This document shows positions 1 through 10,640 of a DNA stretch of 64,000 bases, piece after piece; position 1 is the stretch's first letter; every line of letters begins with the position of its first letter. The translations under genes and the position numbers were made by a program. The stretch comes from Spirometra erinaceieuropaei. Taxonomy: Eukaryota; Platyhelminthes; Cestoda; Diphyllobothriidea; Diphyllobothriidae. The notes below the pieces were generated by a model. That model did not search any database, was not told the origin of the DNA, and was given only the letters and a program-made list of their open reading frames with translations. The stretch lies in the NCBI GenBank assembly GCA_902702965.1, contig CACRXP010000037.1, positions 1,070,572 through 1,134,571 on the forward strand, given 5' to 3'.

Positions 1-539
1 ATTACTATATTTTTGAAAGTATGATTACATTTTTTAAATATTCGTGCCATGACTACCTTAACTGCCACGTGAAATCGTAGTCCCAATTCTTTAGTCAAAT
101 TTTTTTTAAGTCTGCATGTTTCCTAACTCTCGCCGTCGTTGTGCATACTGCAAAAGATGGTCGCGGAGGAGTGGACATTTGACTTTGGGCAATTTAATGG
201 AGTTGGCATACAAACCGACACAATCGGGGAAATTGAAACTGTGTATGTTTCAAGCAAACATCTTTGAATGCCTATGCAGCATGATTCCTTCAAGACTACA
301 ATGCACAGCGTATCTCATAAAACGTTGACCGAACTTTTAAATGTATTTTTGATTATAAACATACTTAGGCGGACTTGTTAATGAGCAGAATAATCCCCAG
401 GTATTTCAGTCACACTAGGGTGCGCACTTTTAAGTGCGCTTCCCTCTAGCTCTCCGCAAACATACACTCGGTAGTATAATTGGTTTTCTTCTTCACGAAT
501 GGAAGAGAATATGCGCATCCCAGGTTCTTGTTTAAAAGA
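1..539. other. Non-coding flank, probably intron 1 of gene A
   Basis: I see no exon here. By comparison with gene B, which has its signal-peptide exon before the exon matching 2590-2710, this stretch should lie in intron 1 of gene A, with the first exon beyond the left edge. Short open frames are present but have no recognisable domain. The right end abuts the 3' terminus of an inverted Penelope-like fragment. Confidence 0.4.
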
Positions 540-1039
540 AGGCGAAGGCACGATCACTGGGACAGTAGGTTTATTTGCCTGAGCTTTCGAACTCGAACTA
601 GAGTTCATCATCAGAGACTACTCGAGTGCAGCAAATTGTGAACATTTATAATGTTCGTCTTTGCGGGGGGGGAGGGGAAGTACGTCCGTGGCTAGGTAGG
701 GTTTGTGCCGCCTGGTCCACGATGTTCCCCCGGCGTGGTGACGCCGTTTGTACTTTGCGACGGTGTGAGCTGCGCCACCTGGCTGCGTGGGCGGAGCGCG
801 TGATAGAACGCAGGCAACTCGATGTGTCTGTTGATGGAGTTGGTGTCCGACACCCACGCCTCCAACAGCTCTCGCCCTGCCTTGTTGCCGGCTCGCGCCA
901 ATATCCGCGTGTTGGCAAAGTCGAACACATGCCCTTCCTCCAGCGTGTGAGTGGCTACTTGAGACAGTAGGTCGCCTCTACGAACGGCCCGTTTGTGCTC
1001 AAGTATTCGTGAGCTCAGACGTCGTCCTGTCTGGCCTGT
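540..1039 (-). mobile_element. Penelope-like element C, inverted 3' fragment (left arm)
   Basis: Bases 555-1039 are a near-perfect reverse complement of 1204-1689. Read on the minus strand, the arm encodes the C-terminal part of a GIY-YIG endonuclease (GRELLEAWVSDTNSINRHIE), a non-coding tail, a hammerhead ribozyme and the 3' end of the element near 540. The two arms point their 3' ends outward (head-to-head). The left arm keeps CAA where the right arm has a TAA stop, so the two copies have mutated separately since they formed. The tail beyond 555 resembles the end of the PLE copy at 17.7 kb, so this arm seems to hold the true 3' terminus and the right arm is slightly shorter. Confidence 0.85.
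577..618 (-). ncRNA. Hammerhead ribozyme, minimal type I (PLE C left arm)
   Basis: On the minus strand in order: stem I strand GUCU (618-615), core CUGAUGA (614-608), one extra U (607), stem II GAGUUC-like hairpin with arms at 606-601 and 594-589, GAAA (588-585), then GCUC (584-581) and the stem I partner AGGC (580-577). AGCU across the GAAA/stem III border is self-complementary, as in dimeric minimal hammerheads. Predicted cleavage is after the C at 581. Activity is inferred, not shown. Confidence 0.75.
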
Positions 1040-1689
1040 CCGAGGCTACAGAACGCATTGCGTCAGAGCTAGGCGTGGGCATCGCTCATCATCCGGCGGC
1101 CACCATGCGTAGCAAGATCATGAAAATGAAGGATCGGCTGGACGCAGGTGAACAGTCGTGCGTAGTCTATCGGATCCCGTGCCAAAACTGTCCTTGCCAC
1201 TACACAGGCCAGACACGACGACGTCTGAGCTCACGAATACTTGAGCTCAAACGGGCCGTTCGTAGAGGCGACCCACTGTCTTAAGTAGCCACTCACACGC
1301 TGGAGGAAGGGCATGAGTTCGACTCCGCCAACACGCGGATATTGGCGCGAGCCGGCAACAAGACAGGGCGAGAGCTGTTGGAGGCGTGGGTGTCGGACAC
1401 CAACTCCATCAACAGACACATCGAGTTGCTTGCGTTCTATCACGCGCTCCGCCCACGCAGCCAGGTGGCGCAGCTCACACCGTCGCAAAGTACAAACGGC
1501 GTCACCACGCCGGGGGAACATCGTGGACCAGGCGGCACAAACCCTACCTAGCCACGGACGTACTTCCCCTCCCCCCCCCGCAAAGACGAACATTATAAAT
1601 GTTCACAATTTGCTGCACTCGAGTAGTCTCTGATGATGAACTCTAGTTCGAGTTCGAAAGCTCAGGCAAATTAACCTACTGTCCCAGTG
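1040..1689 (+). pseudogene. Penelope-like element C, GIY-YIG endonuclease remnant (right arm)
   Basis: The plus-strand frame opens with SEATERIASELGVGIAHH, which matches the linker before the GIY-YIG domain of the PLE at 17.7 kb. It then gives CVVYRIPCQNC, HYTGQTRRRL and, after an in-frame TAA near 1282, ATHTLEEGHEFDSANTRILA and GRELLEAWV with the conserved glutamate, then SINRH. The reverse transcriptase is absent, so this is a 5'-truncated copy. Bases 1204-1689 mirror 555-1039. The inverted repeat has arms of about 485 nt and a 164-nt spacer (1040-1203). Fingers and RT motifs are lacking, so no autonomous function is expected. Confidence 0.85.
1626..1667 (+). ncRNA. Hammerhead ribozyme, minimal type I (PLE C right arm)
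   Basis: GUCU (1626-1629), CUGAUGA (1630-1636), extra U (1637), stem II GAACUC/GAGUUC (1638-1643 and 1650-1655), GAAA (1656-1659), GCUC (1660-1663), AGGC (1664-1667). GUCU pairs with AGGC as stem I. AGCU is palindromic, so stem III can form only between two molecules or copies. Predicted cleavage follows C1663. Compared with the 17.7-kb copy, two stem II pairs and the stem III pair have changed in a compensatory way. Confidence 0.78.
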
Positions 1690-2215
1690 GTTTTCGTCCT
1701 TTTCGATGCCCCTATAGATTTAAGCATACGTTATGGTCAAATAAACAAACTGTCATGTATGTATTCATTTTTGGGTTGCTCACGCCTTATTCAGATTTCA
1801 TAACCGATAGGGGAATAAATTTTGATTTTCAAATGATATTTTTTAATTCTCAAATTATTTCAACCCGACTTGCATTTTAACTGGCGTCTAGGCGTCCAGC
1901 ACAATCAGCTGCAAATTTGCATGTAAGAAAAATCATATAGGGTACATATGGCTCACACACGTTAGTAATGGACATTGACTAGATTAAATTCTTTGTGAGA
2001 AGTATTTATGAACGGAAGGAAAAGATGCGACTTCGGTAGACACGTATTGCTATTACAATTTTTATAGTTAGAAAATTGTGAAAACAAATTTGCCCTCTCT
2101 TCAAGTGCAAAGATCGGTAGTAGGCGTAATTTATTCCCACGTAAGTTCGCGGGAGGATAGTTCTGTGTACGGTAGGAGTAAACTGCCCGATAATTCTAGA
2201 TTTCAAAGTTTTAAC
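1690..2215. repeat. Fragment of MITE family R1
   Basis: The string around 1705-1960 follows the interior of the palindromic element at 9646-10640: TTTTCGATGCCC, then a long AT-rich block, then CAACCCGACTTGC. Only one half is present, and it begins exactly where PLE C ends. A matching remnant sits at 46140-46335, at the same place before exon 2 of gene B, which suggests it predates the gene duplication. Confidence 0.6.
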
Positions 2216-2589
2216 CAGTGTTACTTTTTAGTACTCACTTATTTCTGACCAATAAAAAAGTTGCGACACGATTGTCCCGAAAAATATAAAGTGGGTCAAC
2301 ATTTTGCAATCATTCTAAAACGATCTGACTTTATAAAGGCACAGTATGACCGTTCAATATGTCCACAAATTCAGTGAAATATCTCGTCTGGGATCTTACT
2401 AAACTGCTAAAGATACCCGACAGTAGACAAACAAACAAATAAGATCTGTCTGTCGTGATTAGCAGTATTAGAACGTTCTGTCTTTCTCAAGCAATCTTTT
2501 TGCACACAGAGCAAGATAAGGGGATGCAAAAGATAAATTCTAGACTTCATTTTAATTTAAGATCCTTTAAATGCGCCATCTATTTTCAG

Positions 2590-2710
2590 CAAATAAGGAA
2601 CTCGACGAGATGAAGGAAGCAATAAAAACATGGAATGAGGAAACATGTGTTGAGCTCCGACCGTTCAGAAGTGGTGACAAGAGCTGGGTCAGGATAACGG
2701 ATGGACACGG
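2590..2710 (+). CDS. Gene A exon 2: astacin catalytic domain, N-terminal part
   Basis: Acceptor TATTTTCAG is followed by a frame reading ANKELDEMKEAIKTWNEETC and RITDGHG, then a donor GTGGGT. This is the start of the astacin peptidase fold: the helix 'I..A...W...TC' and the strand before the first loop. The exon begins with the last two bases of a codon and ends after two bases of a glycine codon, matching the exon at 6102. Its length of 121 nt equals that of gene B exon 2, with which it shares most residues. The preceding exon (signal peptide, propeptide and WPxGVVPYxID segment) is not in the window. Gene A is one of two tandem paralogues. Confidence 0.9.
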
Positions 2711-5700
2711 GTGGGTAGCGCCATTTAAATTTATTTAAATGGATATGTCTGATTCCTTAAAGAATAACTTGGTGGGTGTTGACAAGCTGTGCTAGTCACG
2801 CAGTGTCCTGAGGAACGAATGTTGACTTCAGTTCATTTAAAAAACTATAATATTTAAAGGTTTTGCCAATACTGAATGCCGTAGAAAATAAACTCTAGTG
2901 CAAATGACTTATTTCGTGCTGCCAAACATGCGTGAATCTTCTATATCGGCAGTTATACCGTCAATTTTTACGATGACCGCCCTGTGGACCACAGCAGGTT
3001 AAACGCACGGACGAAGACTTGAGTGTGAATTAGGTCATAGTGGGAGTAGACTTGCCCGGCGTCTACCGCAGTCTCTCCTCATCCTCCTTCTACTCTACAA
3101 CCACTTGGGCCTGAGGTCAAGACATGGTCGAAAAGATCAAGGTGTGATTGGGTGCAGGTGACTGGCACGGCATAACCCCCGACTTATGTATGCCACCGCA
3201 CCCCTTGCTCCACAAAAACTTCTGACCAGAGTGGGCCCGCTTGGATCTCTCTAAGTGGGAGTGTCAAAGGGGCCACATTAAGAAGCAGCCATTACAGCCT
3301 GACTCAGTCCCCAGTCCGCCAATCCGCACAAACACACACTTGGCCTTCTTCGAGGCTCAGATTATTCCCTTAGTAGGCAGTCTTCGAAGAAAGGCTTTTA
3401 GGTCACCGTGATATATTCAAGCGCGTTAGAATGTCTTTACTGAGGAGAATGAGCTGCTTCGTCAATCTCATTCTTTATTTCCACTCTCAGGCCCCACACA
3501 CTTTCCGAGCCGGTCAGTTATCTCGTGCGGCAAATAGGCGCAGAGGCTGACAGCTAGTAACCTCGTCTGCGCAAGTCACATACACGACCGACCTCTGCAA
3601 ACACAAGTGCAAGGATTTCACGCAAAAGGGGGTGGGAAGCAGGCAGCTCACATGTGTGAGAGTTCCAGAGGTCACGTTAAAAAGGGGTCATTTCTGTATG
3701 ACTCTCAGTCCACCAGTCGGCCACTCCACACAAACACACACTGGGCTGACTGCGGGGTCCGAATTAAATCGTCAGTTGCCAGTCTTAGAAACTACGGCTT
3801 TTGTCTCACCGTTATGGTCTTGAGCTCTTCAGTTTGTGTATAGTACGAAAAATGCGCTGAGTGTCGCTTTTACTCCGGAGACCAGCTGACTACCCGAGCG
3901 ATAAACCAACTGATAGAATATATAGATTAGGGGTGAGGTCGGCGTGAACACTAATAATGCACCGAATAACATGTTTCTTTTGGAATTGTCAACTCATGAT
4001 TTTAAAGCTATGCCCATCGTGAAAATTCGCCAATAGCCAAAGCATTTTGTAGACATTTAGAGACAAACCCAGCAAAAATGATCCTGCAGTAGCAGGGTTC
4101 AGGCATGTTCATTTTCAAAATTCTGGATGAAATGTCTATTCACGAGTTTCTTTGATTAAATAGACGATGATTTGGAAAGCAAAAAACAGTGGTCTTAAAA
4201 CCTGCCTTATATTAAGGGGTTTATGTGCAAAACCAAGCAAAGCCCAAGTCCGCTATCCGCACAGGATTATATTAATTTTTGCCTAAAGTCTGCGCTAAAC
4301 TACTTTTGTTTGCAACGACTAATTAATTAATTAATTCATTTCCATTCGGATGTATCTGAAATGTTGCCGCTTATATTAGTCATATTTACTATTTTCGCTC
4401 TATTTCAAAATAATTTTAAATTTCCCCACAATAATTACCTCATATGAATTCTCTACTTCCGATGCTTTGAAGGAATCCGGGGCTGCGGTCTTAATCCAAC
4501 GCACACTCAAATAGATACTGTGAAATATCGCCACTTAAGAAAAAAATAACCGCACATGTTGGCTGAAGCCCTTGCCGGCATATAAAAACTGGAAGGCATG
4601 GACACGGACGCGGGAGTTATGTAGGATAAACAAAAAACAGCCTGCTCTCGCGCTCTGCGAAAAAAGTATTGTGGGTAACAGCTTAAGAGGTCCAATGTTT
4701 TCGCAAGATGTTTGTTAGCTGCCAATCCGTATATGAAAAGTTGCTGTTTTTTTCTAAAAAAGCACTGTATGGAAATATTTTTAAACTCTTTTCTGAAGAG
4801 TGCTGTCACGGTATGGGTCTAGGTGTAAATAGTACCAACATAGGAGTTATCCGTCCTACCCTAAGCTAAATTAATTTCGGGAAAATGACGATGATGGATA
4901 AGATTAGATTGGTTGCGCATAAGGCAGTGGTATACCGACTAAATTACATGTCTAGGACTCAACTGTAAACAAGGTTTAGTTCTGCTAAGTAAAATCTACC
5001 CTTATGTTTGATAGAGAGGCGGGTGTTTCTAACAACGTGCAATGGGAAGATAAGAACTATTGGCCATTCCTTGCAAATCTAGGTCCAGAAAACATAGGTC
5101 CAGAAAAAATTGGCAAAATTTCATGTTTAAGATAGTCCTCGCAATGCACCACGCATTAAGAATCCTTTTGCACCGTTGAATTTTAAACTGTTCTTCATTC
5201 ATCTTTATTCTTCACTAGCTTCGTCTGATTAACGAAGCAGAACAATTGTAACAAGCAGAGTCCGGAACAGTTGCTCTTCAAATTACATTGAAAGCCAGAA
5301 AATATAATTGATATTTTAAGAGTTCAATGAATTGGTTTCGGTTAGTCCAGTAAAGTAAATGGGTAGTCTGGTAACATAAAAACTAAACCAAGCATAGAAA
5401 TCGAATTTACAGTATTTAAACATCTGAGAAAGGCATGAAAACGCAGAGATTACCGGGCCCAGAATTAGATGTCAAGAATTCCCGACATTTACGCAATCTG
5501 GGTGGCAAAAGTCATCAGACACATTCCAAATACAACGATACGCAAATGTATGGTGTTCCAGTAGGCCCAGAAGTGTATATTAATGAGTGTTTCCTGAAGT
5601 GTCCACATACAAAACATATTGTCTACTTTGCGTTGCACTACTGTGAAAGATGGAATATAGCCCGAATCCCACCGATGCACATTGATATTTCAGTGAAAGT

Positions 5701-6101
5701 TCACTCAGAAAATTGCGTTAAGTTACACCAATAAACTGCGCTTGCTGAGAACAAGGGAATTTGCCATTAATTTTCTGCGAATGTGAAATAACAGTAGTTA
5801 TATAAAGAAAGGAGAAATTTAAAGATTTATGTTTAAACCGCTTTTAGACACATTCTTCTCCTTTAAGTACAACATTCCAAGATTCTTGCTATTTAGGTGG
5901 GAAAAAAAATTTATAACGCGTTAGATTTAGAAGGACGTGGCTTTATAATTATTGCATTATGATTTGGAGGACGATATCATATTTCTTACACATCTTCGTG
6001 AAATAACAAGCCACGTATGTAGACTGTGGAGATGAATTGACAATAACTTACACACAATTTCAGGCATAATTTACTACCACATTTCTCGCGTTATTTTTCA
6101 G
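2711..6101. other. Gene A intron 2
   Basis: No exon is visible. The intron holds an R2 fragment near 3030-3190 and an imperfect direct repeat in which about 3230-3400 resembles about 3630-3790. It also holds AT-rich sequence whose later part (about 4330-5110 and 5490-5900) can be followed by eye in gene B intron 2 (about 48060-48840 and 50280-50720). An open frame at 5435-5734 lies in one of these blocks but is broken by indels in the gene B counterpart, so it is not taken as coding. Confidence 0.6.
3030..3190 (-). repeat. R2 dispersed repeat fragment
   Basis: Contains the diagnostic R2 order on the minus strand: a box near TCATAGTGGGAGTAGACTTG followed by a run like CCGCAGTCTCTCCTC. The fragment is diverged and partial. 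Confidence 0.55.
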
Positions 6102-6180
6102 CTGCAGCACTGATTATATCGGATTTGGTGGAATAAGTGGTGAACAACGCCTAATGTTATCGAGTCACGGATGCAGATTT
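6102..6180 (+). CDS. Gene A exon 3: astacin catalytic domain, middle part
   Basis: Acceptor TTATTTTTCAG, then a frame CSTDYIGFGGISGEQ ending HGCRF, then the strong donor GTAAGT. It corresponds to the 'GC.S.IG..GG.Q...L...GC' stretch of astacins, in which the two cysteines join disulfides. The first base completes the GGC glycine codon begun in exon 2. The exon ends on a codon border, as needed for exon 4. Its length of 79 nt equals that of gene B exon 3. Confidence 0.92.
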
Positions 6181-8149
6181 GTAAGTGAAATTTCAGAGTT
6201 TTCCACATATATCGTCTAAATTTAAGAGGATCCCAGATACAGAAAATGAAGCAAATATTAGGAGTCCGACAAATTTTTACCGCGACACCTATAAATGTAG
6301 TAAATTGTCAATACTTCAGTCAGAGGACTTTACTGCATAACCCCTTTTCTCTTGTGTTGGCGCACCGTGTAGGTCGTCACACATTCACCGGCGCTAACTA
6401 AGGAGTTAAAGCTTCCCAAAGTCATTGTTACTACTCGTCGCAGCTGTAGATTAACCCATAAATATGCAAAAATCATACCAAGATGTACAAAATTGGATGA
6501 CTTGATGATAGTCGGGTTCCGAGGGAGCTATACTATCCCCTTTGAAACCATCGCAAATTGTTTTCTGGAAAATCTGAACAAGAGCTTTACCGTCTTTGTG
6601 ACAGCACTCTACGCAGCTCAAGGGCAAAAATGTGGCAAGAGCAATCGAATTTTTGGAACAGGTTTCACCTAAAATGCAAATAAGGATACTGCGGTTGAAG
6701 TGTCATATAAGGATTCTGGAGTGTCAAGCAAATTTGATAATTATTGGACTACTTAACTGTGCTATAGCGGGGCATTTTCAACCTCAGTTGACTGCTGACT
6801 TCGGTAAGCTGATAAATGAATGTCTGCCTGCGAGACGCTCCTGTGAATATGTTGCTAAAAGTTTTTTTCAGGCAAGGTACGGAAAACTGCTCAGCATAGA
6901 CGCGCTGAGGGCCCAATTTAAGCGTAATCCAAAAGATTTCAGGAAAACGCTTGTGTAGGATCGGCGGAATAGTCGATCGGATGAAAAGACGACAGGAACC
7001 AGCATCAGAGGCAAATGTATGCAGGAGGACTAGACGAAGATATAGTGGCAAATTACTGAAGTGCTTTTGGCCCACGCTGGCAGCGTCTGACCCTAGCTGG
7101 CCTTGTTGGAGGCCTTCCCATTCAATCTAGCATTAACACGATCAATGTACTCCACTACCCGAAAGACTACTGGTTAACATATCCTACCGATTTGCTCAAG
7201 CACTGACCCGCCTAGACGGCTCCTGACTTGCCATGAACAGACGCCAAAACTGCTAACTAAACGGCCACATTTATTGAGACAGACAGCGGATGTTAGCAGT
7301 GTCGACACAGTGCCAGGCTACTTCCGCTACGACCGTACAGGTGTTTAGCTCGTTCTTCTGGTCAAAAACCTGCTTATACATGCCAGCACAAATTAATAGC
7401 TACTAATGCGGCTAAATCGCGTAAATGACTCCCAGTAACGGGCCAAACGTATTTCTTCTACGACTCAAGTGAATTTTTGTATAATAAACGTGGTTAACTT
7501 AGGGGTGGATTATCAGCCACGTAGTGGCAGGTATCGATAAGGCCCTATGATTGGTCAGCTATTACATATACGCTTGTCAATCGTTTTGACATGAAGGGAT
7601 TGAGCAGTGAGGAAGTGAAACCAGCATTGCGCAATTCGCCTCCGGTATAATCTAAATAACGCGAAACTCATCATCGTCACAATCTCCTTATATACCTCTA
7701 CAACCAGTGCGTCAAAGTCTCACGGTTACGGGTTATGTAGCACTGCCTAGTCACCCCACGAAAATGGGTGTCATTTCTAATAGCGGAGCATTAAGCACCA
7801 GCCAATTTCAGCAGTCTCCTGGGAGTTCATTATCTGTCCTCAGGAAGACAATGTTTAAGTACACGCGGAGAATGGAGTGAAAAATATCGTCGTAGAAAGC
7901 GCATGTTTGCATTCATCAGTCGGGTGAGCATGAGTATGCAAACCTAGTTAGCATTGGATTACAGCCCTATGACCCTTCCATCAGAGTGAAGTCACACATT
8001 TTGTCAGCCTAGTGTGTTTGTTTTTATTTGATAACCTGAAAACCAGTTGAATAGTCTGAATAAATTCTTCTCGTACCGTTCCGTACTATTTCTATTGATG
8101 ATATGGAGGTGGTCATGCAATGAGCAACTCTCGGTGAAATTCAAGGCTG

Positions 8150-8650
8150 CACTGCCTAATAAAACAAAACTTCGGCAACATGACACGACAGATAAACGGA
8201 CATATGATAGTTTGACCGTTGCAATCCGACAAGGTCCACCGTGTGCCCCACAGCAAGGTAAAGTAGGCCCGGTGACTTTCACGTGAATTAGTTTATGGTG
8301 AATGTAGACTTACGAAATATCCATCGTACTCTCTTCTCCTCCTTCACCTGGATACGGTGTTGAGGCCGAGATATTACGACCGGAGACAGGGAAGGGCGCG
8401 GGTGGATTGCCGGACTCGCACCTAGGCGTACCACTCTACACCCCCTGGTTCACAACCAGGATTTTGACCAGCAAATCAACGGCAGAAATGACGTGGATGA
8501 CTGAGCGCTCATACACACGATCTGTGTACCCAGTGGGTTTGCAAGCGCATTTAACAGTAGGGAACCACGTACCGGAGAACTGCCAGCGCACAACAGGCTG
8601 TAAGGGCCTTGATTTGTTGATATTGACATAGCAGCTGCTCAGAAACATTG
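8150..8650 (-). repeat. R2 dispersed repeat
   Basis: A long copy on the minus strand, running from a CAGCCTGTTGTGCGCTGGC-like end through a GTGAACCAGG box and a central stretch rich in GGAGGAG to a tail resembling CTGTGGGGCACACGGTGGAC. An equivalent copy lies in the paralogous intron at 54690-55095, so it was present before the duplication. I see no coding potential; it looks like a non-autonomous element. Confidence 0.7.
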
Positions 8651-9645
8651 GAAACATACTTATACAAATGTATGCATTTCTATGGCGATAGAAATTGGTA
8701 GAATAAGTGATACTCATTGCGAAATGCGACCTACCTACTTGCCTTGGAAGTCATTGTGAAACACACGTCCATATTGGCAGATCTCAATCTAAACGCGACC
8801 ACAAAGAATACTAATTATAATTCCTTAAGACCAAAGCCGTTTCCGAGGCCCACGCGAACGAACGGACCTTTTAAAACAAAACCGCCGGATTCTCGTGCCA
8901 CCCAAAAAGGAGGCAGCAGAAAATTATGCATAAAATTATTCAATTGTAATGTGAATCCTGAAGACATGAAACCTGAGACGTGATCTCAACCACCTCAACC
9001 TGCGCAATGAGTTCCACGAATACTAGAAAGTTCCTACAGCACTTTCGTCTATCTGAGAGAGGAATTCGATACAGCGAACAGACGCATTTTTCAAAAAATA
9101 TTGATAAAATTTACACGTTTAGCAAAACTCCCACGTAGGATGTGGCACCTTAACTACAAGTAGACCCGTCTATTGAGGAATGGGTTGATATTAGGTGCGG
9201 TTACCATAACAAGCGAAGGGAAGCTGAGTTACGTACACAGCAAAACATTCAAATAACTTATGCTTTTCGCGGTGTAACTGGACGGCTTCAGGCACAAACG
9301 AGCAGCCATCAACGTTACCCTTGGAACTATTATTTTAAGAATGTCCATTCAGCGGAAGCTCGAAATGGTATGATGCGCAGCCGGTCCGTCAATGGCAGTA
9401 TAGATGACTGCCGAAACAGAAGTACTGCGTTGCGTGCGTATCCTCGTTTCAGGATATGGAGTTTACCATTGTGTGCTCGCATGGAAACGCAATTTACCAA
9501 TATCATCACGCTTTTCTATAGTACGAGCATCATATCCAAAATTATAACAGCTGACGACATGACTATAGTGCGCTTCTGAAATATAAGCCTTGGTCTCGAT
9601 AGGATATAAGTGGACAAAGCGTCCTCCTACGAACATATTTAAGTA

Positions 9646-10640
9646 CAGTAGGTGGGCTAACTCATGAAATCTCAACAGAAATTCGGAAATGCGTTTTCGT
9701 TTCGGAAAGATTAATAAAGTAAGGTTGTAAAACCAATCATCGTACAGCATAATTTCTATAATACTTCAGTTACACCCGGACGTCGGTTTTCGAACAAACT
9801 TCTTGCCGGCTGCATCTAAAAACCATACTCCGTGAGGAATGACAACTTTAAAAGCATGCATTTGTTTCATTGATATTCGATGCCCTTAAAGATTTAATTA
9901 TATTTTATGGAAAGCCTACATGAAAATATTCATTCTTTTGCTCACTCTGTAGAAAATCACATCTGCTTTCAATTTTACACTCGAAGGAAAGATATAATTT
10001 GGTTATATAAAACTTTTCCAATTCCTGAATAATTTTGAACCGACTTGCCGTTACACTTGCATTCAGGATTCCCAAACTACAAGCCGTATAATTTCCGCGT
10101 ACGGAAAACCACATATTTCCCTGCGGTATTAAAAGAAAGCCATATGAGGTTCATAAAATTAAGCAGTAGATTTGAGCCACATTGTTAACTTTATAAGCCA
10201 CTTTGGTAAATGCAGAGACATGACGTTTCATGAAGGGCCATTTCATGGTATTAAAAAATCTCACAATAAGAAACTTTTTTAAAACCGAATTAAACTCTTC
10301 CTTTTATTGTAAAATTGAAGGAAGACGTACGTTCCTACTGATTGAGCGGTAGAATGAATAGTTTTATGCATCCTTTCCATGAAACATAATAGCATCTTTA
10401 AGGGCATCGAAAATCGAAGAGAAAAATGCATGCTTCATAAGTTGTCATTTCTCACGGAGAATTGTTTTCAGATGCAGCCGGACAGAAGTTTGTTCGAAAG
10501 CTGGCGTCCGGGGGTAACTGAATTATTATAGAATTATGCTGTATGATGGTTGGTTTTACAACCCTACTTAAGTAATCTTTTCGAAACGAAAACGCATTTC
10601 AGGATTTCTGTTGAGATTTCATGAGTTAGCCCACCTACTG
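9646..10640. mobile_element. Palindromic MITE, family R1, complete copy
   Basis: The left end CAGTAGGTGGGCTAACTCAT recurs inverted at the right end, and the arms stay complementary for several hundred bases towards the middle. The element is flanked by TA on both sides (9644-9645 and 10641-10642). CAGT ends with TA duplication are typical of Tc1/mariner-type elements. I see no transposase, so it must be moved in trans if at all. Two other copies (35.3 and 50.9 kb) have been interrupted by later insertions. No copy is evident at the matching place in gene B. Confidence 0.85.

Noticed and set aside
626..1598. Several overlapping frames of about 70-120 codons
   Set aside because: They are other-frame readings of the inverted PLE arms; only the GIY-YIG frame has motifs.
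5435..5734. 99-codon open frame
   Set aside because: The paralogous block near 50.3-50.6 kb has indels that break the frame, so it is not conserved as protein.
6632..6958. 108-codon open frame in gene A intron 3
   Set aside because: The matching stretch near 53.1 kb carries deletions and stops.
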